Under the pieces are notes generated by a model. That model was given only the letters and a program-made list of their open reading frames with translations. It did not search any database and was not told the DNA's origin. The position numbers and the translations under genes are program-made. DNA of 56,286 bases from Burkholderiaceae bacterium (GTDB lineage: Bacteria > Pseudomonadota > Gammaproteobacteria > Burkholderiales > Burkholderiaceae_E), in the NCBI GenBank assembly GCA_024643785.1, contig JAHEMI010000004.1, positions 1 through 56,286 on the forward strand, given 5' to 3'. This document shows, in pieces, positions 39,594 through 49,959 of this stretch. Every line of letters begins with the position of its first letter. The stretch's first letter is position 1.

Positions 39594-41387
39594 TCAGCCG
39601 GTCATCGGCGGCGCGCTGCGCAAGACCTCTTCGACGGTAGTCAGCCCGGCCGCCACCTTCTGGGCGCCCGCCAGGCGCAGCGGCCGCAGCCCCGCGCGCA
39701 GCGCCACCCGACGGATTTCCTGGAGCTCGGCGTGGCGGCTGACCAGCGCCCGCAGTTCGTCGTCGATCACCAGCAGCTCGTAGATCCCGCTGCGCCCCTG
39801 ATAGCCGGTCATGCGGCATTCCAGGCAACCGACCGCGCGCCAGCTGCGGGCTGGCTTGGCAGCCCTGAACGGGGCGACCAGCTCGTGCCACTGTTCATCG
39901 CTGATCGGGCCGCCTTCCTGCTTGCAATGCGGGCACAGCGTGCGCACCAGACGCTGCGCGACGACCCCGATCAGGGTCGCATTGAGCAGGTACTCGGGAG
40001 CCCCGAGGTCGAGCAACCGGGTCACCGCTCCGGCAGCGTCCTGGGTATGGAGCGTGGAGAGCACCAGGTGGCCGGTCAGCGCCGCCTGGATCGCCATTTC
40101 GGCGGTCTCGAGATCGCGGATTTCACCGACCATGATGATGTCGGGATCCTGGCGCATCAGCGCGCGCACCCCTTCGGCAAAATTGAGTTCGATCGCCGGC
40201 TGCACCTGCATCTGGTTGAACGCCGGCTCGATCATCTCGATCGGGTCCTCGACGGTGCAGACGTTGACTTCGTCGGTGGCCAGGTGCTTGAGGGTGGTGT
40301 AGAGGGTGGTCGTCTTGCCCGATCCGGTCGGGCCGGTGACCAGGATAATGCCGTTGGGCCGACCGGTCATTTCCTGCCAGCGCGCGATATCGTCGAGCGG
40401 AAAACCGAGCTCGTGGAAGCCGCGCATCAGCACTTCGGGGTCGAAGATGCGCATCACCAGCTTTTCGCCAAACGCGGTCGGCAGAGTCGAGAGCCGCAGT
40501 TCGATTTCCTTGCCTTCGCTGGTGCGGGTCTTGATCCGGCCATCCTGCGGCCGGCGCTTCTCGACCACGTCCATCCGCCCCAGCAGCTTGATCCGGCTGG
40601 TCATCGCGCTGAGCACCGCAGAGGGCACCTGGTAGACCTGGTGCAGGACCCCGTCGATCCGGAACCTGATGTTGCCGAGGTCGCGGCGCGGCTCGACGTG
40701 GATGTCGCTGGCCCTCTGCTCGAAGGCGTACTGCCAGAGCCAGTCGACGATGGTGACGATGTGCGCATCGTTGGCGTCGAAGCTGCGCCCCGAGCGGCCG
40801 AGGTCGACCAGCTGCTCGAAATTGTTGCGTTCGTGCTCGAAGCCCTTGCGGGTCGCCTGCCGGACCGATTTGGCCAGGCTGTAGAACTCGACCGAGTAGC
40901 GCTTGAGTTCGAGCGGGTTGACCAGCACCCGGTTGATGCTCTTGTGCAGCAACGCGCCCAGCTCGTCGACCCAGTCGACCACGAACGGCTCGGCGGTGGC
41001 GATCGTCACCTCGGCGCCACGGACCTCGAGCGGCAGGATCGCAAAGCGCTCCGCGTATTGGCTCGACATGACGTCGGCGACCCGGGCGAGGTCGACCTTG
41101 AGCGGATCGATATGCCGGTACGACAGGCCCACCCGGGCGGCCAGCCAGATGCACAGCACGTCGAGTTCCAGCGGCTTGCCGGTGAGCGCGGAAATCAGCT
41201 TGCGCTGGGCCAGCGCGACCAGGGCGTGCTGGCCGGAGGTCGAAAGACTGGCGTAGCGCAGCACCTGGCGGGCGTCGTCGGCAGCCAGCAGCCCGTCCTC
41301 GAGCAAGGCCGGCACCAGGTCGGCAAGTTCGAGTCGCTTCCCGGGCTGTCCGATCGGGCGCACGGCCGCTGCAATGGGCGAATTCAT
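39594..41387 (-). CDS. GspE/PulE/PilB-family secretion ATPase
   Basis: Walker A GPTGSGKTTTLYTTL; Asp box VEDPIEMIE; VGEIRDLETAEMAIQAALTGHLVLSTLHTQDA; tetracysteine CPHCKQ...CLECR. Confidence 0.92.
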   Translation of the reverse strand: MNSPIAAAVRPIGQPGKRLELADLVPALLEDGLLAADDARQVLRYASLSTSGQHALVALAQRKLISALTGKPLELDVLCIWLAARVGLSYRHIDPLKVDLARVADVMSSQYAERFAILPLEVRGAEVTIATAEPFVVDWVDELGALLHKSINRVLVNPLELKRYSVEFYSLAKSVRQATRKGFEHERNNFEQLVDLGRSGRSFDANDAHIVTIVDWLWQYAFEQRASDIHVEPRRDLGNIRFRIDGVLHQVYQVPSAVLSAMTSRIKLLGRMDVVEKRRPQDGRIKTRTSEGKEIELRLSTLPTAFGEKLVMRIFDPEVLMRGFHELGFPLDDIARWQEMTGRPNGIILVTGPTGSGKTTTLYTTLKHLATDEVNVCTVEDPIEMIEPAFNQMQVQPAIELNFAEGVRALMRQDPDIIMVGEIRDLETAEMAIQAALTGHLVLSTLHTQDAAGAVTRLLDLGAPEYLLNATLIGVVAQRLVRTLCPHCKQEGGPISDEQWHELVAPFRAAKPARSWRAVGCLECRMTGYQGRSGIYELLVIDDELRALVSRHAELQEIRRVALRAGLRPLRLAGAQKVAAGLTTVEEVLRSAPPMTG

Positions 41388-41468
41388 CGGCCGCAGGCTA
41401 GCACATGACGGGCCCGGGAACGAGGGGGCGGACGAAAGGGCCGGCGGCGGCGCCCCTTGCCGGCCGAT

Positions 41469-42251
41469 TCAGACGGTGAACCCGGGGCTGTCGGAGCCAC
41501 CCAGCGCCGCGAGCGCCTTCACCCACGGCCTGGCCGGCAGGCCGTAGTCGCGCGCCAGCACCGCGGCGCGGCGGCGCAGCGCGCGCCAGCTGATCTCCAG
41601 CGGCGGACCGGAAAATGCCAGCGCGATCACGTTGGGACGACCCGGAGCTGCCAGCTCGATCATCCGGCCGTCGAACGCGGCCTTGATGCGCGCGCGGTTG
41701 CGCGCCAGCGAGCGCTCCTCGCCAAAGAGGTTGACGACCAGGATCCCGGTCGCGGACAGCGCCTGCCGACAGTCCGCGTAGAAGGCCTTGGTGTCGAGAA
41801 TCGGACCGCGCGCCGCGGCGTCAAAGGCGTCGACCGCGATCACGCCATAGCGGCCGCGATTGGCCGCCCGCGCCACCCAGCCGGCACCGTCATCGATCGC
41901 CAGCTTCAGCCGCTCGCTCTCGGGCGGCAAGCCGAAGGACTGCGCGGCGACGGCCAGAACCCGGGCCGAGATCTCCACCGCGGTGATGCTGGTCGCCGGC
42001 AGGCGCCGATGGCAAAAACGGATCAGCGACCCCGCGCCGATGCCCACCTGCAGCATCTGCGCCGGCTCCTCGACAAACAGCAGCCACGCCATCATCCGCT
42101 GCAGGTACTCGAGCTCGAGCCGGTCGGGAGAGCGGATGCGCATTGCCCCCTGGATCCACTGGCTGCCGAAGTGCAGGTAGCGCACCCCGCCCTCTTCCGA
42201 GATCGCGATCGGGGGATCCGCCGGCCGCCGGAGGCGCTCAGTGCGTTTCAT
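41469..42251 (-). CDS. Spermidine synthase-like / SAM-dependent methyltransferase-fold protein
   Basis: 260 aa; MLQVGIGAGSLIRFCHRRLPATSITAVEIS; VIAVDAFDA; catalytic motifs diverged. Confidence 0.75.
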   Translation of the reverse strand: MKRTERLRRPADPPIAISEEGGVRYLHFGSQWIQGAMRIRSPDRLELEYLQRMMAWLLFVEEPAQMLQVGIGAGSLIRFCHRRLPATSITAVEISARVLAVAAQSFGLPPESERLKLAIDDGAGWVARAANRGRYGVIAVDAFDAAARGPILDTKAFYADCRQALSATGILVVNLFGEERSLARNRARIKAAFDGRMIELAAPGRPNVIALAFSGPPLEISWRALRRRAAVLARDYGLPARPWVKALAALGGSDSPGFTV

Positions 42252-42741
42252 CGAGACGCAAGGCTGGTGCCCAGAGCGCGAGCTTCTGGGCCAGGGTACG
42301 CGTGGCATGCGCCGGACTGGTCGATGGCAGCACCATCACCTCGTAGCCCAGGCGCTCGAGTTCCCGGGCATGGCGGGCCGCGGTCGCGCCGTTGAAGAGC
42401 ACCCGCCGCAACCGCGGTGCCCGGCGCGCCAGTTCGCTGAAGTCGTTGGCGCTGGGGTCACGGATCGCGGCATCGAGGCTGCCGGCACGGCGGCACGCCC
42501 CGAGCACGTCCCAGATGCCGAGCCGCGCAAGCTTCAGCGTGCGATAGCGCCGGGCAAACGGCAACGCCGTCAGGTCGACTCCGAGCACGGCGGAAACGAT
42601 CGGCCAGAACTGGTTGCGGGGGTGGGCGTAATAATGGCCGGCGGCCAGCGAGGCGGCGCTGGGGAAACTGCCCAGCACCAGCACCCGGCAGTCGCGCCCG
42701 ATAACGGGCGGGAGGCCAACCAGCGTGCCGCTTGCACCCAT
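42238..42741 (-). CDS. DNA-deoxyinosine glycosylase (HDG/Mug-type UDG superfamily)
   Basis: VLGSFPSAASLAAGHYYAHPRNQFWPIV; LPSTSPAHA. Confidence 0.85.
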   Translation of the reverse strand: MGASGTLVGLPPVIGRDCRVLVLGSFPSAASLAAGHYYAHPRNQFWPIVSAVLGVDLTALPFARRYRTLKLARLGIWDVLGACRRAGSLDAAIRDPSANDFSELARRAPRLRRVLFNGATAARHARELERLGYEVMVLPSTSPAHATRTLAQKLALWAPALRLDETH

Positions 42742-42748
42742 GCCCGCG

Positions 42749-44668
42749 TCAGGCGCCCGGAACTATCGTGACCAGCATGGCATTGAGTCGGCGCACGAAC
42801 CCGGCCGGATCCTCGAGGTGTCCGCCCTCGGCCAGCAAGGCCTGGTCGAGCAGCAATTGCGACCAGTCCGCGACCCGGCTGCGATCATCGAGCAGGCGCC
42901 GGACCAGGGTGTGGGCCGGATTGATCTCGAGAATCGGCTTGCGCTCAGGCACCTTCTGCCCGGCCTGGCGCAGCAAGCGCTCGAGATTGCCGCTCATGTC
43001 GCCTTCCTCAGATACCAGGCAGGAGGCGGAATCGGTCAACCGGTTGGTGATGCGCACGTCCTTGACCTGCTCGCCGAGCGCGTCGCGCACCGCCGCCAAC
43101 ACGTCCTTGAACTCCTCGGCCGCCTCGACCTGGGCCACCTTCTCCTGCTCGTCGGCGAGCTTGCCGAGGTCGACTCCACCACGACTCACCGAGACCAGTT
43201 CCTTGCCCTCGAACTCCTGCAGATGCGAGAGCATCCATTCGTCGATCCGGTCCGAGAGCAGCAACACCTCGATGCCCTTGCGCTCGAAGACCTCGAGGTG
43301 CGGACTGTTGGCCGCTGCGGCATAGCTGTCAGCGGTGACGTAGTAGACCTTCTCCTGGCCCTCGGCCATGCGCCCGACATATTCCGCCAAGCCGATTTTC
43401 TGCTCCGGACCGTCGCCCTTGGTGCTGGCAAAGCGCACCAGCTTGGCCAGGCGTTCGCGATTGCCGAAATCCTCGCCCAGGCCCTCCTTGAGAACCTGGC
43501 CGAATTCCTTCCAGAAACGCTGGTACTTCTCGGCATCGTTCTCGGCGATATCCTCGAGCAGCGCCAGCACCCGCTTGGTGCAACCCTCGCGAATCGACTT
43601 GACGTCGCGCGACTCCTGGAGAATTTCGCGCGACACGTTGAGCGGCAGGTCGCTGGAGTCCACCACCCCGCGCACGAAGCGCAGGTAGGCCGGCAGCAGT
43701 TGCTCGGCGTCGTCCATGATGAAGACCCGGCGCACGTAGAGCCGGATGCCGTGACGGTGCTCACGGTCCCAGATGTCAAATGGCGCCGTGCCCGGCACGA
43801 ACAGCAACTGGGTGTATTCGCTGCGGCCCTCGACCCGGTTGTGGGTGTAGCCCAGCGGATCGGCTTCATCGTGGGTCAGGTGGCGGTAGAAGGCGTGGTA
43901 CTCGTCGGCGCTGATCTCATTCTTGGGCCGCGCCCACAGGGCGCTTGCCTGGTTTACGGTGTCGAGCTCGTCGCGGATGAGGTATTTCCCCTGGTCCTTG
44001 TCCCACTCGCGCTTGTGCATCCTGATCGGCAGCGAGATATGGTCCGAGTACTTGCGCACGATCGAGCGCAGCCGCCAGTCGTCGAGCAGCCCGTCCTCCC
44101 CGGCCGCGTCGGTCTCGCCCTCGGCCGGCGCGCGCAAGTGCAGGGTCACCTCGGTGCCGCGGGCCTCGCGGCGGACGTTCTCGACGCTGAATTCACCGGT
44201 GCCATCCGACTCCCAGCGCACGCCCTCGTCGGGCCCGGCACCGGCGCGACGCGTCACCACCGTGACCTTGTCGGCCACGATGAACGCGGAATAGAAGCCG
44301 ACGCCGAACTGGCCGATCAGCTGCGCGTCGTGCTGCTTGTCACCGGAGATCTGGCCGAGAAATTCCTGGGTGCCGGAACGGGCGATCGTGCCGAGGTTGT
44401 CGACGGCCTCCTGGCGCGACATTCCGATGCCGTTGTCGCTGACCGTGATGGTGCGTGCCTCGGGATCGAAGTCGACCCTGATCTCGAGATCGGGGTCACC
44501 GCCGTAGAGTTCGGGCTGGTCGAGTGCCTCGAAACGCAGTTTGTCGCAGGCGTCCGAGGCGTTGGAGATCAATTCGCGCAGGAAGATTTCGCGATTGCCG
44601 TAAAGGGAGTGAATCATCAGCTTGAGGAGCTGCTTGACCTCAGCCTGGAATCCGAGCGTTTCTTTCAT
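42749..44668 (-). CDS. htpG: Chaperone protein HtpG (Hsp90)
   Basis: [63 protein letters not shown]. Confidence 0.97.
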   Translation of the reverse strand: MKETLGFQAEVKQLLKLMIHSLYGNREIFLRELISNASDACDKLRFEALDQPELYGGDPDLEIRVDFDPEARTITVSDNGIGMSRQEAVDNLGTIARSGTQEFLGQISGDKQHDAQLIGQFGVGFYSAFIVADKVTVVTRRAGAGPDEGVRWESDGTGEFSVENVRREARGTEVTLHLRAPAEGETDAAGEDGLLDDWRLRSIVRKYSDHISLPIRMHKREWDKDQGKYLIRDELDTVNQASALWARPKNEISADEYHAFYRHLTHDEADPLGYTHNRVEGRSEYTQLLFVPGTAPFDIWDREHRHGIRLYVRRVFIMDDAEQLLPAYLRFVRGVVDSSDLPLNVSREILQESRDVKSIREGCTKRVLALLEDIAENDAEKYQRFWKEFGQVLKEGLGEDFGNRERLAKLVRFASTKGDGPEQKIGLAEYVGRMAEGQEKVYYVTADSYAAAANSPHLEVFERKGIEVLLLSDRIDEWMLSHLQEFEGKELVSVSRGGVDLGKLADEQEKVAQVEAAEEFKDVLAAVRDALGEQVKDVRITNRLTDSASCLVSEEGDMSGNLERLLRQAGQKVPERKPILEINPAHTLVRRLLDDRSRVADWSQLLLDQALLAEGGHLEDPAGFVRRLNAMLVTIVPGA

Positions 44669-44719
44669 TGCGATCAGTACCCTGGAATAGTTGAGCGAAG
44701 ATGGCGTTTGACCCGGGAC

Positions 44720-44747
44720 AGATGGTGTCCCGCCGGCGAATTTCAAG
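44720..44747 (-). promoter_or_regulatory. Sigma32-type heat-shock promoter of htpG: CTTGAAA-N13-CACCATCT
   Basis: Exact CTTGAAA -35; -10 matches CCCCATNT at all but one position; about 50 nt upstream of htpG ATG. Confidence 0.75.
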
Positions 44748-44803
44748 GGGGGCGGCGATAGGCTACTATCTGACCCCACCCCGCCATCCGGCCTGCCCAT
44801 CCG

Positions 44804-45409
44804 ATGCCTCACATCGACCTGCCGTTACTCGCCGCCTTCTCGTGGTTCGCGTGGGTCGGGTCCATAACGCCCGGACCGAACACCGCCCTGGCACTGGTGA
44901 CGGCGGCGAATTTTGGCGCCCGCACGATCGGCCCGCACATGCTGGGCGTCGCAATCGGCTTCGCGGCAATGCTGGGACTGACGCTTGCCGGCGCCCACGG
45001 TTTGTTGGCCGCCAGCCCGGCCGCCGGCCTGGCGTTGCGCTGGCTGGGGATCGCCTACCTCGTCTGGCTCGGCCTGCAGATCGCCCGCGCGCGCGGCTTC
45101 ACCGAGCGCCGCGCCGCGCGCCCGCCGCGCGTTCATGAAAGCGTGTTGCTGCAATTCGCCAACGGCAAGGCCTGGATGCTGATCGCCGGCACCGTTGGCG
45201 CCTACCAGGAACTGGCGACCCCGCGCTGGGTCGGTTCGCTGCTGATCGTAACCATCTTCGTGAGCTGCTGCATGATCGCGCTGCTCATCTGGGCCTGGCT
45301 CGGTTCGACCCTGCGCCACTGGCTGGCTGTCGGGCACCGCCTGGCGTGGTTCAATGGCTTCCTGGGTGCCTCGCTGGTCGCGACCGCAGCCTGGATCGCA
45401 CTGAATTGA
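44804..45409 (+). CDS. LysE family translocator
   Basis: [32 protein letters not shown]; 201 aa membrane protein. Confidence 0.9.
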   Translation: MPHIDLPLLAAFSWFAWVGSITPGPNTALALVTAANFGARTIGPHMLGVAIGFAAMLGLTLAGAHGLLAASPAAGLALRWLGIAYLVWLGLQIARARGFTERRAARPPRVHESVLLQFANGKAWMLIAGTVGAYQELATPRWVGSLLIVTIFVSCCMIALLIWAWLGSTLRHWLAVGHRLAWFNGFLGASLVATAAWIALN

Positions 45410-45419
45410 GCCGCCGCCG

Positions 45420-46358
45420 ATGAGCCCACCCAAACCTGTGCCCGCTCCCGAAGTGCTGGCCGCCGAGGACCATGACCAGCGCCGGGCGTCACGCGGCATG
45501 GTGCTGGGATTCCTCGGGGTCCTGGCCTTCTCGCTGACCTTGCCGATGACGCGCATGGCGGTGGCCGAGATCGATCCGGTCTGGCTGGCGTTCGCCCGGG
45601 CCGAGGTGGCCGCGGCCCTGGCCGCGCTCGCGCTCTTCGCGCGGGGCGTGCCGTTGCCGGCGCGGCGCCACTGGGGCGCGTTGTTCGGCGCGGCGCTGGG
45701 CGTCGTGCTCGGCTTTCCGCTGCTCTCTTCCCTGGCGATGCGCACCACCGAGGCTGCCCACGGCTCGATCATCGTGGCGCTCTTGCCACTGGCCACCGTG
45801 ATCGCTGCCGCCCGGCTGGCGCACGAGCGCCCGACGCGGGCTTTCTGGGGCGCGGCACTGGCCGGCAGCGCCGTGGTGCTGGGCTTCGCGCTCGCGCGCG
45901 GCAGTGGCTCGCTCAGCGCCGGCGACCTCGCCCTGCTCGGGGCGGTAGCGGCCGGTGCCGTCGGCTACGCCTACGGCGGCATGCTGTCGCGCCACCTCGG
46001 CGGCTGGCAGACGATCTGCTGGATCCTGGTCTTCAGCGCCCCGCTGCTGCTGATCCCGACTGCCTGGCTGACCGTGGTCAAGCCCTTCGCGCAGGTCTCC
46101 TGGCAAGCGTGGGCCGGATTTGCCTACGTGTCGGTGTTCAGCCAGCTGGTGGGCTTCTTCTTCTGGTACGGCGGCATGGCCCTGGGCGGAGTGGCGCGGG
46201 TCTCGCAGGTGCAGTTGCTGCAGCTGTTCCTGACGCTGATCTTCGCCGGTCTCATCAACGGCGAGTTGGTCGGGGCCTCGACCTGGCTGGTGGCAGCGCT
46301 GGTGGTGCTGATCGTCGCACTGGGCCGCGGCGCCGCGGTGGTGCGGCCCAAACTCTGA
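45420..46358 (+). CDS. EamA/DMT family transporter
   Basis: 10-TM DMT pattern; LAFSLTLPMTRMAVAEIDPVWLAFARAEVAA. Confidence 0.9.
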   Translation: MSPPKPVPAPEVLAAEDHDQRRASRGMVLGFLGVLAFSLTLPMTRMAVAEIDPVWLAFARAEVAAALAALALFARGVPLPARRHWGALFGAALGVVLGFPLLSSLAMRTTEAAHGSIIVALLPLATVIAAARLAHERPTRAFWGAALAGSAVVLGFALARGSGSLSAGDLALLGAVAAGAVGYAYGGMLSRHLGGWQTICWILVFSAPLLLIPTAWLTVVKPFAQVSWQAWAGFAYVSVFSQLVGFFFWYGGMALGGVARVSQVQLLQLFLTLIFAGLINGELVGASTWLVAALVVLIVALGRGAAVVRPKL

Positions 46359-46364
46359 AAGGGG

Positions 46365-47477
46365 TCAGTCCCCGCTTCCCGCGGCGGGCGTGAAATGCCA
46401 CTCGACACTGGCCGGATCGACTTCGTCGAAATTGGCCGGAGACCAGCGCGGCGCACGGTCCTTGTCAATGAGCAGCGCGCGTACGCCCTCGATGAAATCC
46501 TGGCCGCGCATGAACCTGGTGGCGAGCACCAGATCGAGCGCCAGGACCTCGGCGAGCGAGAGGCGGCGGGAGCGGCGCAGGTATTCGAAGCTGACCCGGG
46601 CAGCGGTCGGCGAACCATTGGCAAGGTTGTCGGCCGGGACCCGGAAGTAGTCGTCCTCGTCGGCCGCGGCCAGCAGCGCATCGCGCACCCCGGCGACATC
46701 GGGCTGGGAGGCGATGAAGCGGATTGCATCGTAGTACTGGCGCAGATTCGACTCCGGCAGCCCGGCCCGGTAACGGCGATGATGCGCCAGGCACAGGCGG
46801 GTCAGCTGCGCACGATCCGCGGCTGCCGCGCCCCGCCACGGCAACTCGAGCAAAGCGGCGATGAATTCGGCCCGGCATTCGTCGGGGACGAAGAAGTCGG
46901 CCAGGCCGGCGAACAGGGCGTCGGCCTCGTTGATGTGCATCCCGGTGAGCGCCATCACCAGCCCTGCGCCGCCCGGAACGCGGTTCAGGAAGAAGCCGCC
47001 GCCGACGTCCGGAAACAGTCCGATGTGGATCTCGGGCATCGCGATGCGCGCCCGGTCGCCGACGATCCGGTGGCTTGCCCCGACGCTCAGGCCGACCCCG
47101 CCGCCCATGCACACCCCATGGGCGAAAGACACCAGCGGCTTGGGATAGCTGTGGATCAGGTAATCGAGCCGGTACTCGGTCTCGAAGAAGGCATCGCCGT
47201 AGACATAGCGCTGCGGCCCGCCGGCGCGCACCGCCTCGACCACCGCGGCGACGTCACCGCCGGCGCAGAAGCCGCGCTCACCTGCACCCTCGAGCACCAC
47301 GGCCGCGACTGCGGCGTCGGAGGCCCAGGTTCGCAACTGCGCGAACAGCAATTCGCACATCTCCAGCGTGATGGCGTTGAGTTGCCGCGGCCGATTGAGG
47401 CGTGCGAAACCGACCGTCAGCCCCCCGCCCGCCGCCCTGGTTTCGAACACTACCGGTGCTGCGGCGGTATCAGGCAT
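46365..47477 (-). CDS. Enoyl-CoA hydratase/isomerase family (3-hydroxyisobutyryl-CoA hydrolase-like)
   Basis: [68 protein letters not shown]. Confidence 0.9.
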   Translation of the reverse strand: MPDTAAAPVVFETRAAGGGLTVGFARLNRPRQLNAITLEMCELLFAQLRTWASDAAVAAVVLEGAGERGFCAGGDVAAVVEAVRAGGPQRYVYGDAFFETEYRLDYLIHSYPKPLVSFAHGVCMGGGVGLSVGASHRIVGDRARIAMPEIHIGLFPDVGGGFFLNRVPGGAGLVMALTGMHINEADALFAGLADFFVPDECRAEFIAALLELPWRGAAAADRAQLTRLCLAHHRRYRAGLPESNLRQYYDAIRFIASQPDVAGVRDALLAAADEDDYFRVPADNLANGSPTAARVSFEYLRRSRRLSLAEVLALDLVLATRFMRGQDFIEGVRALLIDKDRAPRWSPANFDEVDPASVEWHFTPAAGSGD

Positions 47478-49959
47478 CGCCCCCTCCATCGATCAGTCTT
47501 ACGCGTCCATCACGAATCCGCGGCTCGAGCAGGCGCCCCTTGCGCGCGCGCACTCCGGCGTAGGCGTCGAGCACCGCGGCGCTGAAGCTGCGCGCGATCT
47601 CCTTGCCGCCGCGGCCAAGGCCGTCGATCTCGACGCCCGCGCCGCCATAGACTATCGCCTGCGCCATGCCATCGCCCGGCGCCGCCCCCATCAGGATGAC
47701 GCCGCGCCCGCCGTTGCGCAGCACCTTGACGTCGGCCAGCGCGAAGGTGAGTGCCCGGCCTCCCGCCGACACGCACAGCACCCGGTCGAGATCGGCGCCG
47801 AACAGTGCCGGCCGCAATACCTCGTCGCCCGCTTCAAGGGTGACGAACGCCTTGCCCTGCCGGTTGCGTCCCACCAGATCAGCGACGCGACAAACGAAAC
47901 CATTGCCGCCGCGCAACGCGATCAGCAGTCCGCTGTCGACGGATGCGGCGAACACCCGCGCCAGCCGCGTGCCCGGCTCGAGTTCGATCAGGCTGGTCAC
48001 CGGCACGCCGTCGCCGCGCGCCGATGGCAACTGCGAGACGGGCACCGAAAAGACCCGTCCCGAACTCGAGATCGCGAACAACTGGTCGGTGGTCATCACC
48101 TCGTAGGCGCCGTCAAAGGCGTCGCCGGACTTGAACGTGAACTGCGTGGTGTCGTGACCATGCCCCTGGCGGGCGCGGACCCAGCCAGTCTCCGACACCA
48201 CCACCGTGACCGGTTCCTCCGGCACCCGCACTTCGGTACTGGTGCGCTGCGCCTCCTCGATCAGCGTGCGGCGCGCGTCTCCGTAGAGCTTCACGTCGGC
48301 TTCGATCTCGCGGATGACCTGGCGACGCATCACCGCCGCACTGGCGAGCAAAGCCTCGTATTCCTGCTGGCGGGAGCGCAATTCGGCCAGTTCGCGCTCG
48401 ATGCGCAGGGCCTCGAGGCGGGCCAGTTGCCGCAGCCGTATTTCCAGGATGTCGTCGGCCTGGCGATCGCTCAAGCCAAAGCGCGCGATCAGCGCCGGAC
48501 CCGGTTCATCCGACTGGCGGATGATCGCGATCACTTCGTCGATGTTCAGCAGCACCAGTTGCCGACCTTCGAGCACGTGGATCCGGTCGCTGGTCTTGGC
48601 CAGGCGGTGCCGGGTGCGCCGGGTCACGGTATCGATGCGGAACTCGCCCCACTCGCGGAGCATCTCGACGACACCCTTCTGGCCGGGGCGGCCATCGCGG
48701 CCGACGCTGACCAGGTTGACCGAGACGTTGCTCTCCAGGCCGGTATGGGCCAACAAGGCGTCGCGCAGTTCGTCGACCGCGATCCGCGATGTCTTGGGCT
48801 CGAAAACAAGTCGCACCCGGGCGTCCTTGCCCGATTCGTCACGCACGGCATCGAGCACTGCCAGCATCACCTGGCGCAGCTGCTGCTGTTCCGGAGTCAG
48901 GGATTTCTTGCCGGCGCGCAGCTTGGGATTGGTGAGTTCCTCGATCTCCTCGAGAACCTTCTGGGCCGAGACACCATGGGGCAACTCGGTCACCACCAGC
49001 TGCCACTGGCCGCGCGCCAGTTCCTCGATCGAATAGCGCGCCCGCACCTTGATGCTGCCGCGGCCACCGTCATAGATCTCGCGCAACTCGCCCGCCGGAC
49101 TGATGATCTGCCCGCCGCCCGGGAAATCGGGGCCCGGCAAATGGGCCATCACTTCGTCGAGTCCGGCCTTGGGGTCACGCAGCAGCGTGACCGCCGCGGC
49201 GGCGACTTCGCCCAGGTTGTGCGGCGGAATCTCGGTCGCCAGCCCGACGGCAATCCCCGAGGCGCCGTTGAGCAGCACCATCGGCAGGCGCGCCGGCAGC
49301 TGCGTTGGCTCGCGGGTCGAACCGTCGTAGTTGGCCACCAGGTCCACGGTGCCCTCGTCGATCTCGTCGAGCAGCAACTGGGCGTAGCGGGTCAGTCGCG
49401 CCTCGGTGTAACGCATCGCGGCCGGACCGTCGCCATCGCGCGAACCGAAGTTGCCGTGACCATCTACCAGCGGGTAGCGCAGCGTGAAATCCTGGGCCAT
49501 CCGCACCAGCGCCTCGTAGGCCGCGACGTCGCCGTGGGGGTGGAACTTGCCCAGCACATCGCCCACCACGCGCGCGGCCTTGACCGGTTTGGCACTTGCC
49601 CCGAGTCCCATCTCGTTCATCGCGTAGAGAATCCGGCGCTGCACCGGTTTCTGGCCGTCGCAGACGTCGGGCAGCGCACGCCCCTTGACCACCGAGATCG
49701 CGTAATCGAGATAGGCGCGCTCGGCGAACACGGCCAGCGCGATCGAGTCATCGTCGCCACCACTGCTGCCGCCGCCAGCGGGCACCGGCGGTGGCGCATC
49801 AGGCGGCGCGGAAGCGCTCGCCGCCAATGGCGGCTTGGCGTCGGTCAGCGCCGGTTCGGGTATTGCCGGAGTCTGTTCCGGGGCGGGAGCGTCATCGAGC
49901 GTCTCGAACAGATCGCGCTCGGGGAGGATCGGGCGCCGGCGCCGCAATCTCGGGCTCAT
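47470..49959 (-). CDS. parC: DNA topoisomerase IV subunit A
   Basis: [51 protein letters not shown] (catalytic Tyr); next to parE. Confidence 0.94.
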   Translation of the reverse strand: MSPRLRRRRPILPERDLFETLDDAPAPEQTPAIPEPALTDAKPPLAASASAPPDAPPPVPAGGGSSGGDDDSIALAVFAERAYLDYAISVVKGRALPDVCDGQKPVQRRILYAMNEMGLGASAKPVKAARVVGDVLGKFHPHGDVAAYEALVRMAQDFTLRYPLVDGHGNFGSRDGDGPAAMRYTEARLTRYAQLLLDEIDEGTVDLVANYDGSTREPTQLPARLPMVLLNGASGIAVGLATEIPPHNLGEVAAAAVTLLRDPKAGLDEVMAHLPGPDFPGGGQIISPAGELREIYDGGRGSIKVRARYSIEELARGQWQLVVTELPHGVSAQKVLEEIEELTNPKLRAGKKSLTPEQQQLRQVMLAVLDAVRDESGKDARVRLVFEPKTSRIAVDELRDALLAHTGLESNVSVNLVSVGRDGRPGQKGVVEMLREWGEFRIDTVTRRTRHRLAKTSDRIHVLEGRQLVLLNIDEVIAIIRQSDEPGPALIARFGLSDRQADDILEIRLRQLARLEALRIERELAELRSRQQEYEALLASAAVMRRQVIREIEADVKLYGDARRTLIEEAQRTSTEVRVPEEPVTVVVSETGWVRARQGHGHDTTQFTFKSGDAFDGAYEVMTTDQLFAISSSGRVFSVPVSQLPSARGDGVPVTSLIELEPGTRLARVFAASVDSGLLIALRGGNGFVCRVADLVGRNRQGKAFVTLEAGDEVLRPALFGADLDRVLCVSAGGRALTFALADVKVLRNGGRGVILMGAAPGDGMAQAIVYGGAGVEIDGLGRGGKEIARSFSAAVLDAYAGVRARKGRLLEPRIRDGRVRLIDGGGDA

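Noticed and set aside
46359-46380. Short GGGG...CCCC hairpin between convergent EamA and enoyl-CoA hydratase genes
   Set aside because: Only 4-5 bp stem and no T-run; not a convincing terminator.
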